64,000 bases of DNA, from assembly GCA_002633005.1 (NCBI GenBank), contig NMRA01000585.1:68030-132029 (forward strand), written 5' to 3'. Positions 48,501 through 60,700 of this stretch are shown in pieces. The notes below the pieces were generated by a model. That model was given only the letters and a program-made list of their open reading frames with translations. It was not told the DNA's origin and did not search any database. Position numbers and translations under genes: made by a program. The stretch's first letter is position 1. Each line of letters starts with the position of its first letter. The stretch comes from Phoronis australis. Taxonomy: Eukaryota; Phoronida; Phoronidae.

Positions 48501-51500
48501 GTTTGATAGCAAGGCACCACAGTTTTGTTGAAAGTCTTTCATAGATTACATATACGTCACAGAGCGTAAATTTGATGAATCTTAACTTCCGATTTCACCC
48601 GTTTTGGAGACCGGGTTTCAACCGCCTTGGGTTATAATAAGCGCCCCCCCTGAACCGAACTTTTCTAAGCCCCCTGGCCGCTTATTACGACGAATACGGT
48701 AATTAAAGTTTTCTGGCAACAGACACATACAGGGTTGTGGATTTTGAGAACCAGTTGGGTGCCTGTTATTCAGTTGTGAAAGCTGGTTCTCAAAATTCTG
48801 GACTCCTATAAGTGACCATTACCAGTTTTCTTTGGAGAGGAGTGACCATCCAAAATTTTCAAACATAAGCCATGGGCTTCATTTCAGAAAATTGTGTCGC
48901 CACAGTTGGAAATCTCCGCTTGCGTTGTGCTCAACAAACCTTGACGGGGTCCAGAACAACAGAATGAAACAGGCTGCCAGTGACGCTCTTGGCTATTGAC
49001 TCAGCAGACATGCCGTGGAACTCAGCGTGATTGGCGATACGAAACCATGTACCAAACAGTAGTGCCACCAGTTGTTGTGTTGGCTTGGGTAACTTGTTCA
49101 TGGTTCTAGTGAATAAAATAGCACAACTGGCTGAGTTCAAATCAAAAATTCCCACAGGATTGGCAAAGGTGTAAATTCCAGGAATCGTAGTTTCGTCAAA
49201 TGAGAACAAAAATAATTGCCATAGCTGTCATTTTTCCAGTTTTCAGAAGTTGAAAAGTTCAATTAGAATAAAATTTCATTGGTCCACAATATTATGTTTT
49301 GAAATAATATCATTTCGCTTCCGTTTCATGCAACATCAGGTTTATCAGGACTATCATACATAAAATGTCCCATTATGCAATAGCCATTCATGCAAAAACG
49401 AACATTTTCAAAACAATTCGTATACGAGTTCTGGAGAAATATGCATAATGCACAGTATGCATACTGTGCATACTATGCATAGCATGAGAGTATCGCAGGA
49501 AAATAAAACCAAAGTTCTGAAATATGAAGTTGCATTTTTCTAAGGTACTAAATAACCCTCACTGGTTGCTGTTGTGATGTGATTCAAAGCCGCAAATCTA
49601 ATGTGTTTTAGTTCAAATTTCACGGCTTTGACTTCACATAATTATTGTTGTACGCAATTCTCAGTTGTAGGAAATAGTAATGACCACGTTTGTGGCATAG
49701 TCATGACATAGTCTGTTTCGTTACTTACTCGTTGACCACGTCATATCTCCGCAGTGGATGGTCATACTTCAGCGTGGTCAGCAATTCCTGTTCTAGATCT
49801 GGACCAAACAAACCGCCAGGTAGCTCCAAGAGAAATTTCTGCAATGAAATGCATGAAGTATTGCCATTAGGGATGGAATAGGGCTGCACATGACTACACT
49901 TACAGAGCAACTGCCTACAACCGGCTGGTAATAACTCAACTGCAAAATGCTGGTAAAATCCAATGTCCTGTCCTTCCTGTTGACAGATTACAGGAAATTA
50001 ACATTTAATTCAAGTCATTCCCAAGAAGGTGTTATTTGACACTTTTTACACATAACTCGTGGGTTTTGCTCCTCAAGTATCGCCGGTTCATTTAGGTGAA
50101 TTATGTGCGTTTTACAACAGAAGGCAATAATCCAAACGTTATTTGCAAAATGGAATGAGTACAGTACAAAGGCGATTTCAGAAAAACATGTTTAGAGTGC
50201 AGAACAAACACTAGCGTGACCCGGTTCATGTTTTCATTACAGTTAGTCCATTCAGTTCTCACGTGGGTGCATTGGTGTAAAATACACAGCAGTATCTAAT
50301 CCATCAACTGTCATCTCATCAAAACCCTTGGATCATGACACTTGAAACTCTGCACACTTTATGACAACCAACATTCCAATAACAACACACTTGATGAATA
50401 GTGTAATTTCCTACATTTTTATGGCATTCCCAAGGCCAGCAGTGTACTAGCTAGACCCAACGGAGAAGAGATAATGGTACCCTGATCCAAGTGCACTTTA
50501 GAATGTAGGTCACAGCACTTTTAAACCTGACACTGGAGGGTGGAAGTAAACTAATGAATTAGAAGTGAATGTCCTGAAAGTGTTATGGCTTATTTACAGA
50601 AACAAAATGTTACCCATGGCACACACGTCTTAAGTGGTGGCTACTGTTATCCATGACAGTATTATTCATGACAGTTACTCAGTGTTCCCCAGTGGACTCA
50701 CAACGTAAAATTTTTTGAGGACGCACAACGTTACGTCAGGGAAAAGGCAGACAACTCACAATACTTTTCATAGTATCAAAATGGAAAATTGATTATCAAG
50801 AAATGAAACGGATGATTTGTGTTTCTTTGGTTTTATTTGTTTCCTGTAACTTAACACTGTTGCATCCAAGATGATGCAGCCCTGAATTCAATGTGCAAAT
50901 ATGCAACTTTGGATGAGCATCGATTATTATTGCAATGATAAAAATCATAAACATCATTATCAGTATATAAAGAATGTGGGTAATGAAAACTGAGGGGTAT
51001 TGTATCGAGATACGTGGTATGCAAGCCAGATTAAATGAGGGTAAAATCATATTTATCATGCGTACACAGCAGACTTGTTAAAAAGCGCATTTACCAAATC
51101 TATTGCTGGTGAGTACAGTGGTGGCAACACAGATGTTTCAGAGGATTTCAACGGCGGGCAGAAGTTTCTCCATTTACACTGGGATTGCAACTTTTTTGTT
51201 ACGGGAAACTTGATTTGAGCAGGAATAAGAATGGAAATTGGAATATCCGGCAGCCATTAAAATGACAGAATGCCAACACAGTTGACTTGACAATTGATCG
51301 CTGTGGGATTTCAAGACATACAAACTTTTCATAAACTTGCTTCAGGAACTTTTGATTGGTCTGTCACTCATTATTAGCAGACGACACAGACTACAGGCAT
51401 TAGGTTTGCCTGAAATCTTGAGTACTAAGTTCACTAATTACATAAATAAAATCCTCATAAAAATCTCTAACATTTTAACTAATATGTATTTCTTTTGCTT

Positions 51501-54500
51501 GAAAGTTCTCAAAAGCTTTGCCCGCATAGGTGCGGGATGCTGTTTACCATGATCATGAGTCGCTCAATGGCCAACAGAGGCTACTGAAGTCATTTGTTTA
51601 AAAAATCGATTTCCCGTATTTTAATCTTTCATCCTAATTTTCATCAATTTGAAATAAATGTCTAAGCAAAAATTATCTTTGTACACTACTTGGCTTATTC
51701 TCGCGTATTACTGTTGCTTAGTTTTCCATTTTGTGAGAAGTAACACCAGTGCAGACATGGCAGTACATAAGTGACTATAAAAGCCTTCAGGTTCACAGGA
51801 ATGAAATATTTACTGTAATTGCAAGTCATGTTGCCTGGCCTTCGATGGAGAATAATGACAGTTATGTGACATATGATACAACAAAAAAGTAATTCCACCT
51901 TGAGATAACGTACAATAAATTATAATTGCTACTATTTAACGCGATCAAACAACACACCCCGCAAAACCAAGTCAAGAGGTTGGGAAGGTGCCAACAAAAG
52001 TAGCAAAAATAGATGTAATTCACTATAGCTGCACTCAGTGACCACAACAATATGCGTTAGTAGAACCATACCAGTTCATTACCGACCACCTTACAGAATA
52101 CAGAGACAAGACCTACCAAAGGTTCATTGTACTACAAAAAAAATTATATTAGGCCAAAAAGCAAAATTGACTTTCGTATTAGATACGTACACTGTACATA
52201 GTAAACAGGTGAATTTGCTAGAAATATGCATTCTGAGCAGTCGTTATCTAAATAATACCATACAGTCTACTCAGAGTGATGGCAAAAGTCCTAAACGTTA
52301 TCAAACAAACATCTCCTGAGTGTAAATACTGTTCGTGTAGGACACAACATAAAAATGACGTAGGTTTGGAAATTTCTCAATTTTCGATGACTTTCTCAAA
52401 ATAAAATACGGCACAAGTTGCACAAGTTCCTACCTTGATTACGGACGAGAGGGTGTAAAAGTTAAAGCTGGTCCATGGCACAAATTTACCCTCCTGCATT
52501 CGCTTGCCAATTTTGCTAACATCTTTTTTGTTGCCTGGGCGACGGAACACAGCAGGGGCAGTGACCCCCTCTTTGGCCACGTAAGCTATCAACTCCTGAA
52601 AGGTTAAGTTGATGGTTGTTATAACACAGAATGAAAGGGGTCAAAGGGCGGGGCATGTTTTTAGAGGAATCTCCTTATTAATATCGACTGATAAGATCTG
52701 CTTGACGGATGGCTTCCTGGAATATACCTATTCACTACAGTTTAGCAAGATCACTTCACGAGTGACTTAATTCAAAAACAGATTCATTGAATCCGTTCTA
52801 ATGATGTCTGCTTATTACTAAGATATACTTGTTCAAATTCTGCGCTATATATTCATGAGTGTTCCGAAGAGCTAGAACAGAGTAAAACACCAGGTAAAAA
52901 TACAGTCACTGACAGGCCTTCATCTCGAGGGTGTGCGTGGGGTTTGAATGGACAACCTGGCTCAAATTTAGACACCCTAGTGAGGACACCCAGTTCAACA
53001 TTTGGACACCCAAGAAGGAAGCGAGTAAGCATGCATCTCGGTTGACTTCCTAGCAGCAGCTCTAGGAGTTCATTGGACTGTCCAGAACAAAAAAATTGTC
53101 AATTATGTAAGCTACAATTTTTTAGTGTAGAACCATGTCTCTGCAGTAACATAACACACCATAACAGCAATTTAACTTGAGTCATAAAAATGCCGTCGCG
53201 CGTTACTGGTCATGGCAGAAATTGGGAAACCCATTCTGGATGCCCTACTTTTGAAATCCTAGACGAACCCCTGGTCACTGATAGAAACACAGATGGCAAA
53301 CAATGCAAAGTGACTTACAATCAAGGGCCAAGGCAACTCATTGTCTTTGTACACTTGTACTAAAGGTACTCCAAATCGAATCCTGAAAGAAATACGCAGA
53401 GTTGCAGGAGTTGACGACGAGAAGTTTTACACCCTCTTAAGATCAAGTAAGACCTTACCAATATGTCTCTATTTAGCCAAATATCAAAAAACAACAGAAA
53501 AACAAAAAGTCTGTAAATATTCATTTTTCAGTCCACACCAATCTGTCAATTGGGTCCCCTGAACATGTCTTTTTAGTAACATTTAGCCAACAAAGTACAC
53601 CCGTGGCAAATAAATGGAATAAATAACATGATAAATCCAATTTGATATAAATGTTTGCGATAAAATCTCGAAGTTTTCTAAAGAATCATTTCGTTTTCAT
53701 TTTATACAACCATAAAAGTACCTCATGCAAACATGACGCATTTTGTTAATAACAATTAATAACAGTGCACTGGAGAACATTGCCTGAAATACAGTATCTC
53801 ACAGTTTCAAATAAAGCCAATCAGCAATTTCAGAGATATGATATTCCAAAGTTTGCCAAATCTTGACATTTTTCTACAGTTCTACATAAACTTAATTCAA
53901 TGCAGTGTACTGAGAACCTTTCTAAAGCGTGTGCTGTTAATGATGTGGAGATGACAATGTTTGCTGATTGGTGAAAATAGCAACATAACAGTTCCAGCTG
54001 TCACAGGTGCACAAGAGATGGAGAATGGATATATATCATGTATACATATGGAGCTGGCTCGTTTAACAAATTAAAACTTGTAGCAGACATGCATCTACTA
54101 CAATAACTGCTGTGGAATATTACACAAATCAGAATTGCAAGTTTTCAGTAAAATGAACATTGTGAAATGACCATCATGAGAATAAATATAAGTCCAAAAG
54201 TTTTGACTGAAATTGTAAAATCAAAAAACCAAATGATTTTCTTAAAACACACAAAACAAGCTGAATTCACGTATTTTTGGAAACAATACAAACTGACACA
54301 GTCTGCATGTTGTGGAAGAAGCCCAAACTATGTTTGATTCTAGTCAGTGTATTTTGCTTCATGGCTTATCATGAACAACGACTGGTTGCATCAGACAAGG
54401 ATTTCCAGCTTGTGATTGGTCAGACAAGGTTCGTCGGACTCATGAATGGTCATGGCCATCAACAGCGATATCATGTGAAATGTAGTAAAAGTCAAAGAGA

Positions 54501-54757
54501 TCTGAAAACCACTTGCTTGAAATAATACTTGACTGAAGACGACTTCAAATAATCAAATCAAGTATCAAATGACTTCCTGGAAAAAACGCACAGTATTTAT
54601 CTCCCAAGTCTTACGAACGTGGCAGCAAAAATGAAGCAAAGCTAAGCACAGTTACTCACTTTGGTATTTTACCGCGGTGACGTCTCTGGTGGTCCAAAGC
54701 ATCACCCGAACTGGACGCACATCCCAGCGTGAAGAAACGTCGGATTACACTGGACAT
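35990..54757 (-). CDS. RhoGAP-domain protein (nine coding exons)
   Basis: Exons in transcription order: 54757-54660, 53382-53319, 52595-52434, 49838-49729, 49105-48940, 46466-46298, 45018-44941, then 42617-42457 (or its duplicate 38259-38099), and 36571-35990. With either duplicate the total is 1590 bases and all phases fit: 529 residues and a TGA stop at 35992-35990. RhoGAP proteins stimulate GTP hydrolysis by Rho-family GTPases. The domain covers about residues 35-220: RFGVPL opening, VFRRPGN with the catalytic arginine finger (Arg72), KFLLELP, LPKPTQQLV, then the MSAESIAKSVTGSLF helix. The rest is a Ser-rich disordered tail. The start ATG has an in-frame TGA upstream, after a TTCCAG acceptor, so a 5' UTR exon exists further right. 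The orthologue is not identified; the C-terminal part does not resemble a family I know. Confidence 0.9.
37614..37634. repeat. (CA)n microsatellite
   Basis: About ten CA units; the homologous site at 41973-41991 is shorter and interrupted by CG, which fits allelic or recent-duplicate divergence. Confidence 0.9.
38099..38259 (-). CDS. RhoGAP exon 8, copy in the left duplicate
   Basis: Same length, borders and phase as 42457-42617, with about 97% identity by eye. It is physically continuous with the last exon (36571-35990). Because it needs one leading base from the previous exon while its duplicate ends in phase 0, the two cannot be joined in series in frame. Confidence 0.75.
39697..39697. 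other. Single ambiguous base (N), probable contig join
   Basis: Sequence to the left follows the duplicate up to GTGCTAAA, then the N, then unrelated sequence. The right duplicate continues smoothly across the same point (TATCGATTTTCAG). This coincidence points to a join placed by the assembler. Confidence 0.7.
39698..41554. other. Unique 1.86-kb segment between the duplicates
   Basis: It has no counterpart left of the first duplicate. It holds several medium-length open frames without recognisable domains (40094-40483 plus; 41219-41596 minus) and a GC-richer stretch near 40900-41400. If the duplicates are alleles, this is an insertion or a highly diverged allele. Confidence 0.5.
41555..44042. 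repeat. 2.5-kb direct duplication, right copy
   Basis: Counterpart of 37197-39696, with RhoGAP exon 8 at 42617-42457. The (CA)n microsatellite differs in length and purity between the copies (37614-37634 against 41973-41991). It continues to the right into unique sequence with no N. Confidence 0.92.
42457..42617 (-). CDS. RhoGAP exon 8, copy in the right duplicate
   Basis: A 161-base exon (TATAG acceptor, AAG|GTAGCT donor) encoding EVTPGQFFGPS to APEVNANK. It enters in phase 1 and leaves in phase 0. It is the duplicate physically continuous with upstream exons 1-7, with no N in between. It differs from the other copy at a few residues (for example VGSGDH against DGCGDR). Confidence 0.8.
47278..48703. 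mobile_element. 1.4-kb non-autonomous element with ATTACCGTATTCG ends
   Basis: The left end begins ATTACCGTATTCGCCATAAT. The right end is its inverted form (CGAATACGGTAAT). Both are followed inward by AATAAGCGCCCCCCC-type sequence. The interior has no transposase frame. The target duplication cannot be fixed because the ends are AT-palindromic. It lies in intron 5 of the RhoGAP gene. The superfamily is not certain. Confidence 0.75.
48741..48796. mobile_element. Short hairpin element, relative of 33951-34059
   Basis: Arms 48741-48756 and 48781-48796 pair at 15 of 16 positions and contain TTTTGAGAACCAG. The loop contains GCCTGTT, also found (as AACAGGC) in the loop of the larger element. Confidence 0.65.
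48940..49105 (-). CDS. RhoGAP exon 5, second half of the GAP fold
   Basis: Encodes TMNKLPKPTQQLVALLFGTWFRIANH and MSAESIAKSVTGSLFHS, matching the LP-x-x-N/T-x-x-L helix and the M-x-x-x-x-L-A helix of RhoGAPs. The residue usually Asn in 'NLA' is Ser here (ESIA), and 'GP' of the GPxL element is TGSLF. These are departures from consensus in residues that help shape the GTPase-binding surface. Confidence 0.88.
49448..49471. repeat. Perfect 24-bp palindrome
   Basis: A sequence identical to its own reverse complement, centred on TATGCATA, with outer ATGCACAG/CTGTGCAT. Further TATGCAT copies stand on each side (49439-49446 and 49472-49480). It lies in intron 4 of the RhoGAP gene. Confidence 0.9.
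52434..52595 (-). CDS. RhoGAP exon 3 with the catalytic arginine finger
   Basis: Fifty-four codons, phase 0 at both ends. VFRRPGN corresponds to the G-[LI]-[FY]-R-x-[SP]-G element of RhoGAPs; the Arg after Phe is the residue inserted into the GTPase active site. It is preserved, so catalysis is expected. The usual Gly before the motif is replaced (APAVFRR). Confidence 0.9.
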
Positions 54758-57700
54758 GACGCCTAGCAGGTCATCTCTTCATCTTCAACCTGGAATAAAT
54801 ACTAACTTATCATACCTACATCGTACTATATATTACCGCAAAGAGTAATACTTAGAAGTCCTCGCTCTTATAGGGTCAAATTTCACCAAGGATACAATAT
54901 TGCAGACAAACAACATTTCATTTCAAAATTCTTTCATAACACTTTTCAAGTTCAGTACAGTGGCTACAATGAGAGGATATTTTAATAATTTGAGAGAATT
55001 CTGAGAACGTGAGCAGCTTTCGAAAACTAAACAAGTTAAGTTTGTCAATTATTTTTGCCCGAAATTAGCGAGATTTTACCGCAAATTGTATTTCTTGAAT
55101 TTGCTGTGCATTCCAGGTGTCCACAGTTTCTCTAAAAGTTCATGCACTAATATTCCATAAAAGACCAGTTCGCACTACACAGCAGCACGTCTATGGAAAC
55201 TGTACGGATTAACAGAGGAATTACCACACGTGCACTTCAGAAACACTTGGAGTAATAACAAATTGAACACATGACCCTGCACCAGCAAATAAACTTCTCC
55301 TACATACCAGCTTCACCACCATCACCATGGCAACAAAAGACCTCTTTACCTGTGTCCTAACACAGGCTTTAACAGAATAACAATTAAGTTGGTGAAGACC
55401 ACTCCTATGTATTCCTATCTAGAGCATAGTTTATACAACGACTGTCAGTACATTTCATTCAGTCACATGAACTGACCCATCAGGGGGTGTGCCGTATCTC
55501 AGCCAGCACAGCTTCCTGTTTCCTGTGTGAACAAAGCGACACAGACCACACTGGGTGAATGTTACCTAGTGCCCGACAATTACATTGTTGCGTAAAAAGT
55601 GCGTAGTTGAATAATAAGTGTGCAGTACTGACGCTGTTGAATGAGGGAGTAATTAGGGGCAGACTGTGGCAATATTGAGGCACAAGTGTCAGGAGTAATT
55701 GTACCGTGCATAACAGTTATCATGCAAATTCATCAATTTAGTACCAAAACTTCCACTACAGAAACAGTAACTTGTCAGGAAAAGGTCATGGTCTCAGTTT
55801 TAGCAAAATAACTAAACTGTCAGCAGATAAAATTGATGATTTTAACGGAAGACCTACGCCACTGACCAATGCGAGCAAATATACAACGTACAACAGAACT
55901 TCATGGCACTCTCATTTAAGCAAATTCACTTCTGTACAACAACAATTTATCCGTGCAGTCTTTAAATATCACACAGTGAGCGCTAACTAGTCTAAACCAA
56001 AATCGGCAAGTCCAGACCATAATCAGTCAAGTTAACGATGGAGACTGTTTCCGTTCAAGCAATTTCATTCAGTCCATAGTTTGTCTAATAAGGAACGGTA
56101 ACTACCCGTACCTTGACTCCACAAGATATCGTCATGAATTACAAGCGAAGCAGGTGACCAATGATCGCACAAGCTTCCTTTGCGAGGTTCTTGCATGAAG
56201 GAAAATAAGACGTTATTGTAACCTAGTGACACAGGGGTTAATGTCACAGCTCCCCGGTTGTTGAAATTGTCATTAAAACTCTTCTCAACTGGATCGACAG
56301 AAGTCCATGCATGGGAAAGGGGACGGTGTATATTAATAGAACAGAGTTTCACTACACAGGAAGTTATGATATTTTGATACGAAATAGGTCGAACGAAGCC
56401 AGCTGGAGTCTTGGCATTCTGAATATGAAGCTGTCACAAAGAATCACATTAATTAATGTGCTTACATAAACGCACTTTAGATGATCGCTTACGCCTCGAC
56501 CCCGCTTTGCATTTAGGCAGGCAGTTGACATGGAATAAGATGACTAGGCACAACCTGCATGCAGTGTTCTCCACAACATAAAATTCAAACTAGTCTTGAA
56601 TTTCAAAATTCATGAACATGTTTTCAAATGTCAATGTTTATACTGTGGGGAGTTAGTATGTTAAGTCTTGAAATAAAGGCATTGAACTGGTACCAAAAGT
56701 TCAAAATCCCCTAATTTGCTTAGGAAATGACTTATCTCCCAATATTCCAAACTCGTTGCACAGGTTTTTAAACTTGACAGAAGTGCGCCAAACTCGTCAG
56801 AGTAAAATTCAAACTCCAACCTGTGACAAGTCAAAATAGGTTGTGGAAAACACTGGCATGTTACTTCAAGAACAGTGGCATAGGAACAGTGGTGTCATGT
56901 CAATTTCAGTTCACAAGCAGTGTTGCACTGGATTTGTGCCCTGTCAAAAGTGTTGCATAGACAGCACTTCAGACATAGCGTGAACAAAAATTCATCTGTT
57001 TAGGACAAATAGGTGAAATTTCATTTCTACCAAATGAACTTCATGAAGTTTTACTCTGCTGTTAGAATTTTCTGTTGATACAGGTATCACCAAACAGCCC
57101 CCCAGTTAATTTTCGTAACTGCATTGACGTGGTAAGAATTTGAAAGATAGAAAAATGTCAATTGCAACAATTATCTTCGCGCCAAATTCAAGAATTTTTA
57201 CAGTTATACCTTTGGTCCATGCAGCAATCAAGAGACTTCAGTCGTCAAGGCAACAAGGTACACCTGCATCTAGATCGGTAATAAGGACCTGTAAATGAAA
57301 CGTGATGATCTGAATAGTGTGATGAGAACCCATTGCTAAGTAAGACACAACTGACTAGGTCTGGCCACATTCCTTCTCCAAGTAATGACTACAGGAAGTC
57401 TCGATTCATTTTGCACCCAATATGGCTGGCAATTGAATGAAATTTTGTGCTGACCAATTTCTCAACAAAAATAAATATTAAGAATTTTTTTGTACATCAT
57501 TAGCTTGGTTAGTACAGTGTCAATGCCATGAAACAATATTCGCCAAAACTTCCATTGATTCCAGAAAGACAATCTGTCGTTGACAATGGTTATTTAGCCA
57601 ATTATTTTGAGTAAAATTACAGAAGAATTACGGGACATTCAAAACTGAAACCAACATAATACCTGGGCAGTCAGAGAAATTGTGTGGCTGAGACAGTGCT

Positions 57701-60700
57701 ACACAAATAAATAATTGACACTAGAGTCATCTCCAATGTTGACTAAACCCTCCAAGGTAGGCAGAATGCCAAATTACGCACGGGTGAAAATTCCTAAGAA
57801 AGAGCGCACAACAGTCACTCAACTTGGCAGCACAACGCCAATCACTGCTATGGGCGAGACCCTTAGGAAATGAGGGACAGAACATCAGATAAAGAAATTC
57901 ATCAATTCCTGCAGAGCACCCTCTGTTGTTGGATGATAAGAATGTTGTGAGCCAACCAACAAGTTTTTATACAGCCAATGTCAGGGTGTGTTGATTAAGA
58001 TTCTCTGGAAACTTCAGTCATTGACACCACAGGTTTTCAATAAAACTAGCCGAATTTCCATTATTTTAACTTGGAATTTAAAGGCAGCAACACGAAATTA
58101 CGAACATGGCATTTGAATGAGGATGTTCAGTCAAGACTAAAACATGTTCATGTATACTAAGTCACTAGAGTCTGACCTTCTGTAAACCTGCTTTAATAGA
58201 GATGGGTCAGGAAGTTGAGATAACCTCATCTCCAAGTCATAACAAAATTGCACCCAATAAGAAAATTGCATAACATTCAGCAAGGAGTAATTTGCAAAGA
58301 CTTTCTAGCCAGAAAAAGCCAATAATTACCCATTTCACTGCTTGCAATGCATACAAATGTCAATCAGTGAGACAAGAACCATGGCACCAAGAGAAATGTT
58401 TCCTCCTGGTAATAAGTTTCCACCACAAGGTGTTAGTGAAGTGATCTCTAGGCAATTTTTTGTACACGCTGCACATGACGAGAGTCCACGAGAAAACGAA
58501 AAAAATTACATTTGTCAAAACAGGACAAGGCAAACAAGCTACGTCTGGGACTTTTTCAGGATTTGATGTGTGGAGAGCAGGCAAAATTTCACAGCAACTT
58601 CCAGATTCGAGAATGTCCAACTTTTAGATTATTCGATATGAAACCAGTTAATGCTATGTAACACTATAGAAAAATGTCCAAATTTATCTAACTTCACAAT
58701 GCCATATCTTAGAAGTGGCTTATCAGATTTATATGAAATTTTCACAAACTATGCTTTATCCAAAATACTATTAAGAATGAAGACTTAAAATTCTTACTTA
58801 AACACCATTAGAAATTGTTTTTAAAATGTTCCACTTTTGCATGAGGGGCTACGAAAAATAGTACTTTCATGATTTTTTTGAAAAAACTAAAGTTACGTAA
58901 ACAAAACCAAAATATTTCAGAGATTGCATCTAGAACAATTACATCAAATGAAATTTTATCATGTTAAAACACTGTTGTTTTGCTACAAATGGACCTTTTT
59001 GTTAAATTTTGCTATCAGACCAAGTCAAATCTAAAGGCTTTCTTCTTTCAGAATGTATTTACTTACACCTAGTTAAGTTTTAAAGCTTTGGTAAATTGCA
59101 AAGGTTTGTCAATAAGATACCACATAATCTAACCAACCAGGTATTAACATTTGCCAAAATGTTGAAACAATTGTGGCATTTTCCATTAATTCCACAGGTA
59201 CTGTTTTGTCCCTGTGAAATATCACATAATAGTATCAAAAAGACAATGGTAGAATACTCATATGTACTGGCATAGATAAACACGGGAAGTTTATAGCTCT
59301 TCCCTCAGTTGCAACATGTTTCAATTTTACCTTTGCTTCCCTGTTCATCAAAAAGTGCCCTCAGTTCAGGCCCCCATCTCCCACTCCCCTTGGAACAATA
59401 ACATATTTAGCTGCTCTGATGAATATCATGACCTGTACATCTGGTTCATTGAGTATGCAAGCTGTTGTTATCTACATGTTTTTCAACCATTTTCAACGAA
59501 CCCATGTGAGCAATTCATAAAGGTAATGCGATTTTGTTTACACATTTGTACTTGTGCTACCAGGGTGTTATATAAAATTCACCAGTCTCTAGGCATTTTG
59601 TCAAAAAACATACTTTGTACAATTGTATGAAATAGTTACTATGTAGCTTTTCACTATGTCACACTTCAGATCTGTTCATGGCTATATTAAAGAAAATTCT
59701 CAAACGATTAATACCTTGGCATATTTTAGTAGTACCATAAGTCCACCGAGACTCAGACCTGCACAATAGCAGTAGCTGCATCATTGGCAAAAGGCTGTGA
59801 AATTGACTTTTTTCAAATTGCATTATTCAGGTAAGACCTTTCAAGGACAGTCTGGTCTTGGTATTAACTACTAGCTTGATGGAGCATTGACCGTGCTCCA
59901 TTTGGCAACCTGCAGCTCGCCAATACAACACAAGATAGTGTTTGACGATCACAAAGTCGCCACAGCAAGTATCAAAGTCAGAAATAATTCTTCCGAAATT
60001 CGTTTCAAAGTTTTTGGCGACTTCTACACTTTAAATTACTAACAGTTTTCCTGGATTTAATACGTTATGAGCGGTTGTCAGTTCACAAGCATTTGGTGAC
60101 ACCACAGTTAACTTGTGGGCTCCGTTTTAAAAGGAGAAATTGGACTACAGTGTGATCGGATGATGAGAATCTATCGCGCAAAAGACTTTCCAATCTACGT
60201 ATTTATCTATCGCATTTTGAGGCTAGCTTTCAATATGTTTTTCTATAATTGATATTTGCACCAAAAAGCATTGTTCATTGGACCTGTGGTCTCAATTCTC
60301 TATCAAACAAGTGACAACTGACAAGTGCTTTATTTTCTCATATTTTTTACATGTCACCAACTACTCTGCGAGGTCACTCAGTGTTTACAAGTCAACAACC
60401 ATCCCGCAACACAATCGCAAAACGTTAACAGCACAGCGGCTAAAATTTCTTGATTAGACTGGTACCATATAGCAGCTATCAGAATAAACAAGTATTTGCA
60501 AATCATATTGGCAAGCAGTTCATTATAAAAATAGTTCAAATCAGATGTTTAACCAAAAGACATTTTCTCAGTCTCCCTGTCCCGAGCAGCAACTTTTTGA
60601 AGCCATGGCTCATATAGCATGAAAACTAGTAGTCAGAACATGGGAAAATATTTTAAGTTCATTAAATAATCGCATCAAAATTTTAGTAAGCATTTTAAAA

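Noticed and set aside
56065-56352. Possible extra minus-strand exon upstream of the RhoGAP gene
   Set aside because: Open for 95 codons but with no family resemblance and no required place in the gene model, which already has an in-frame stop before its ATG.
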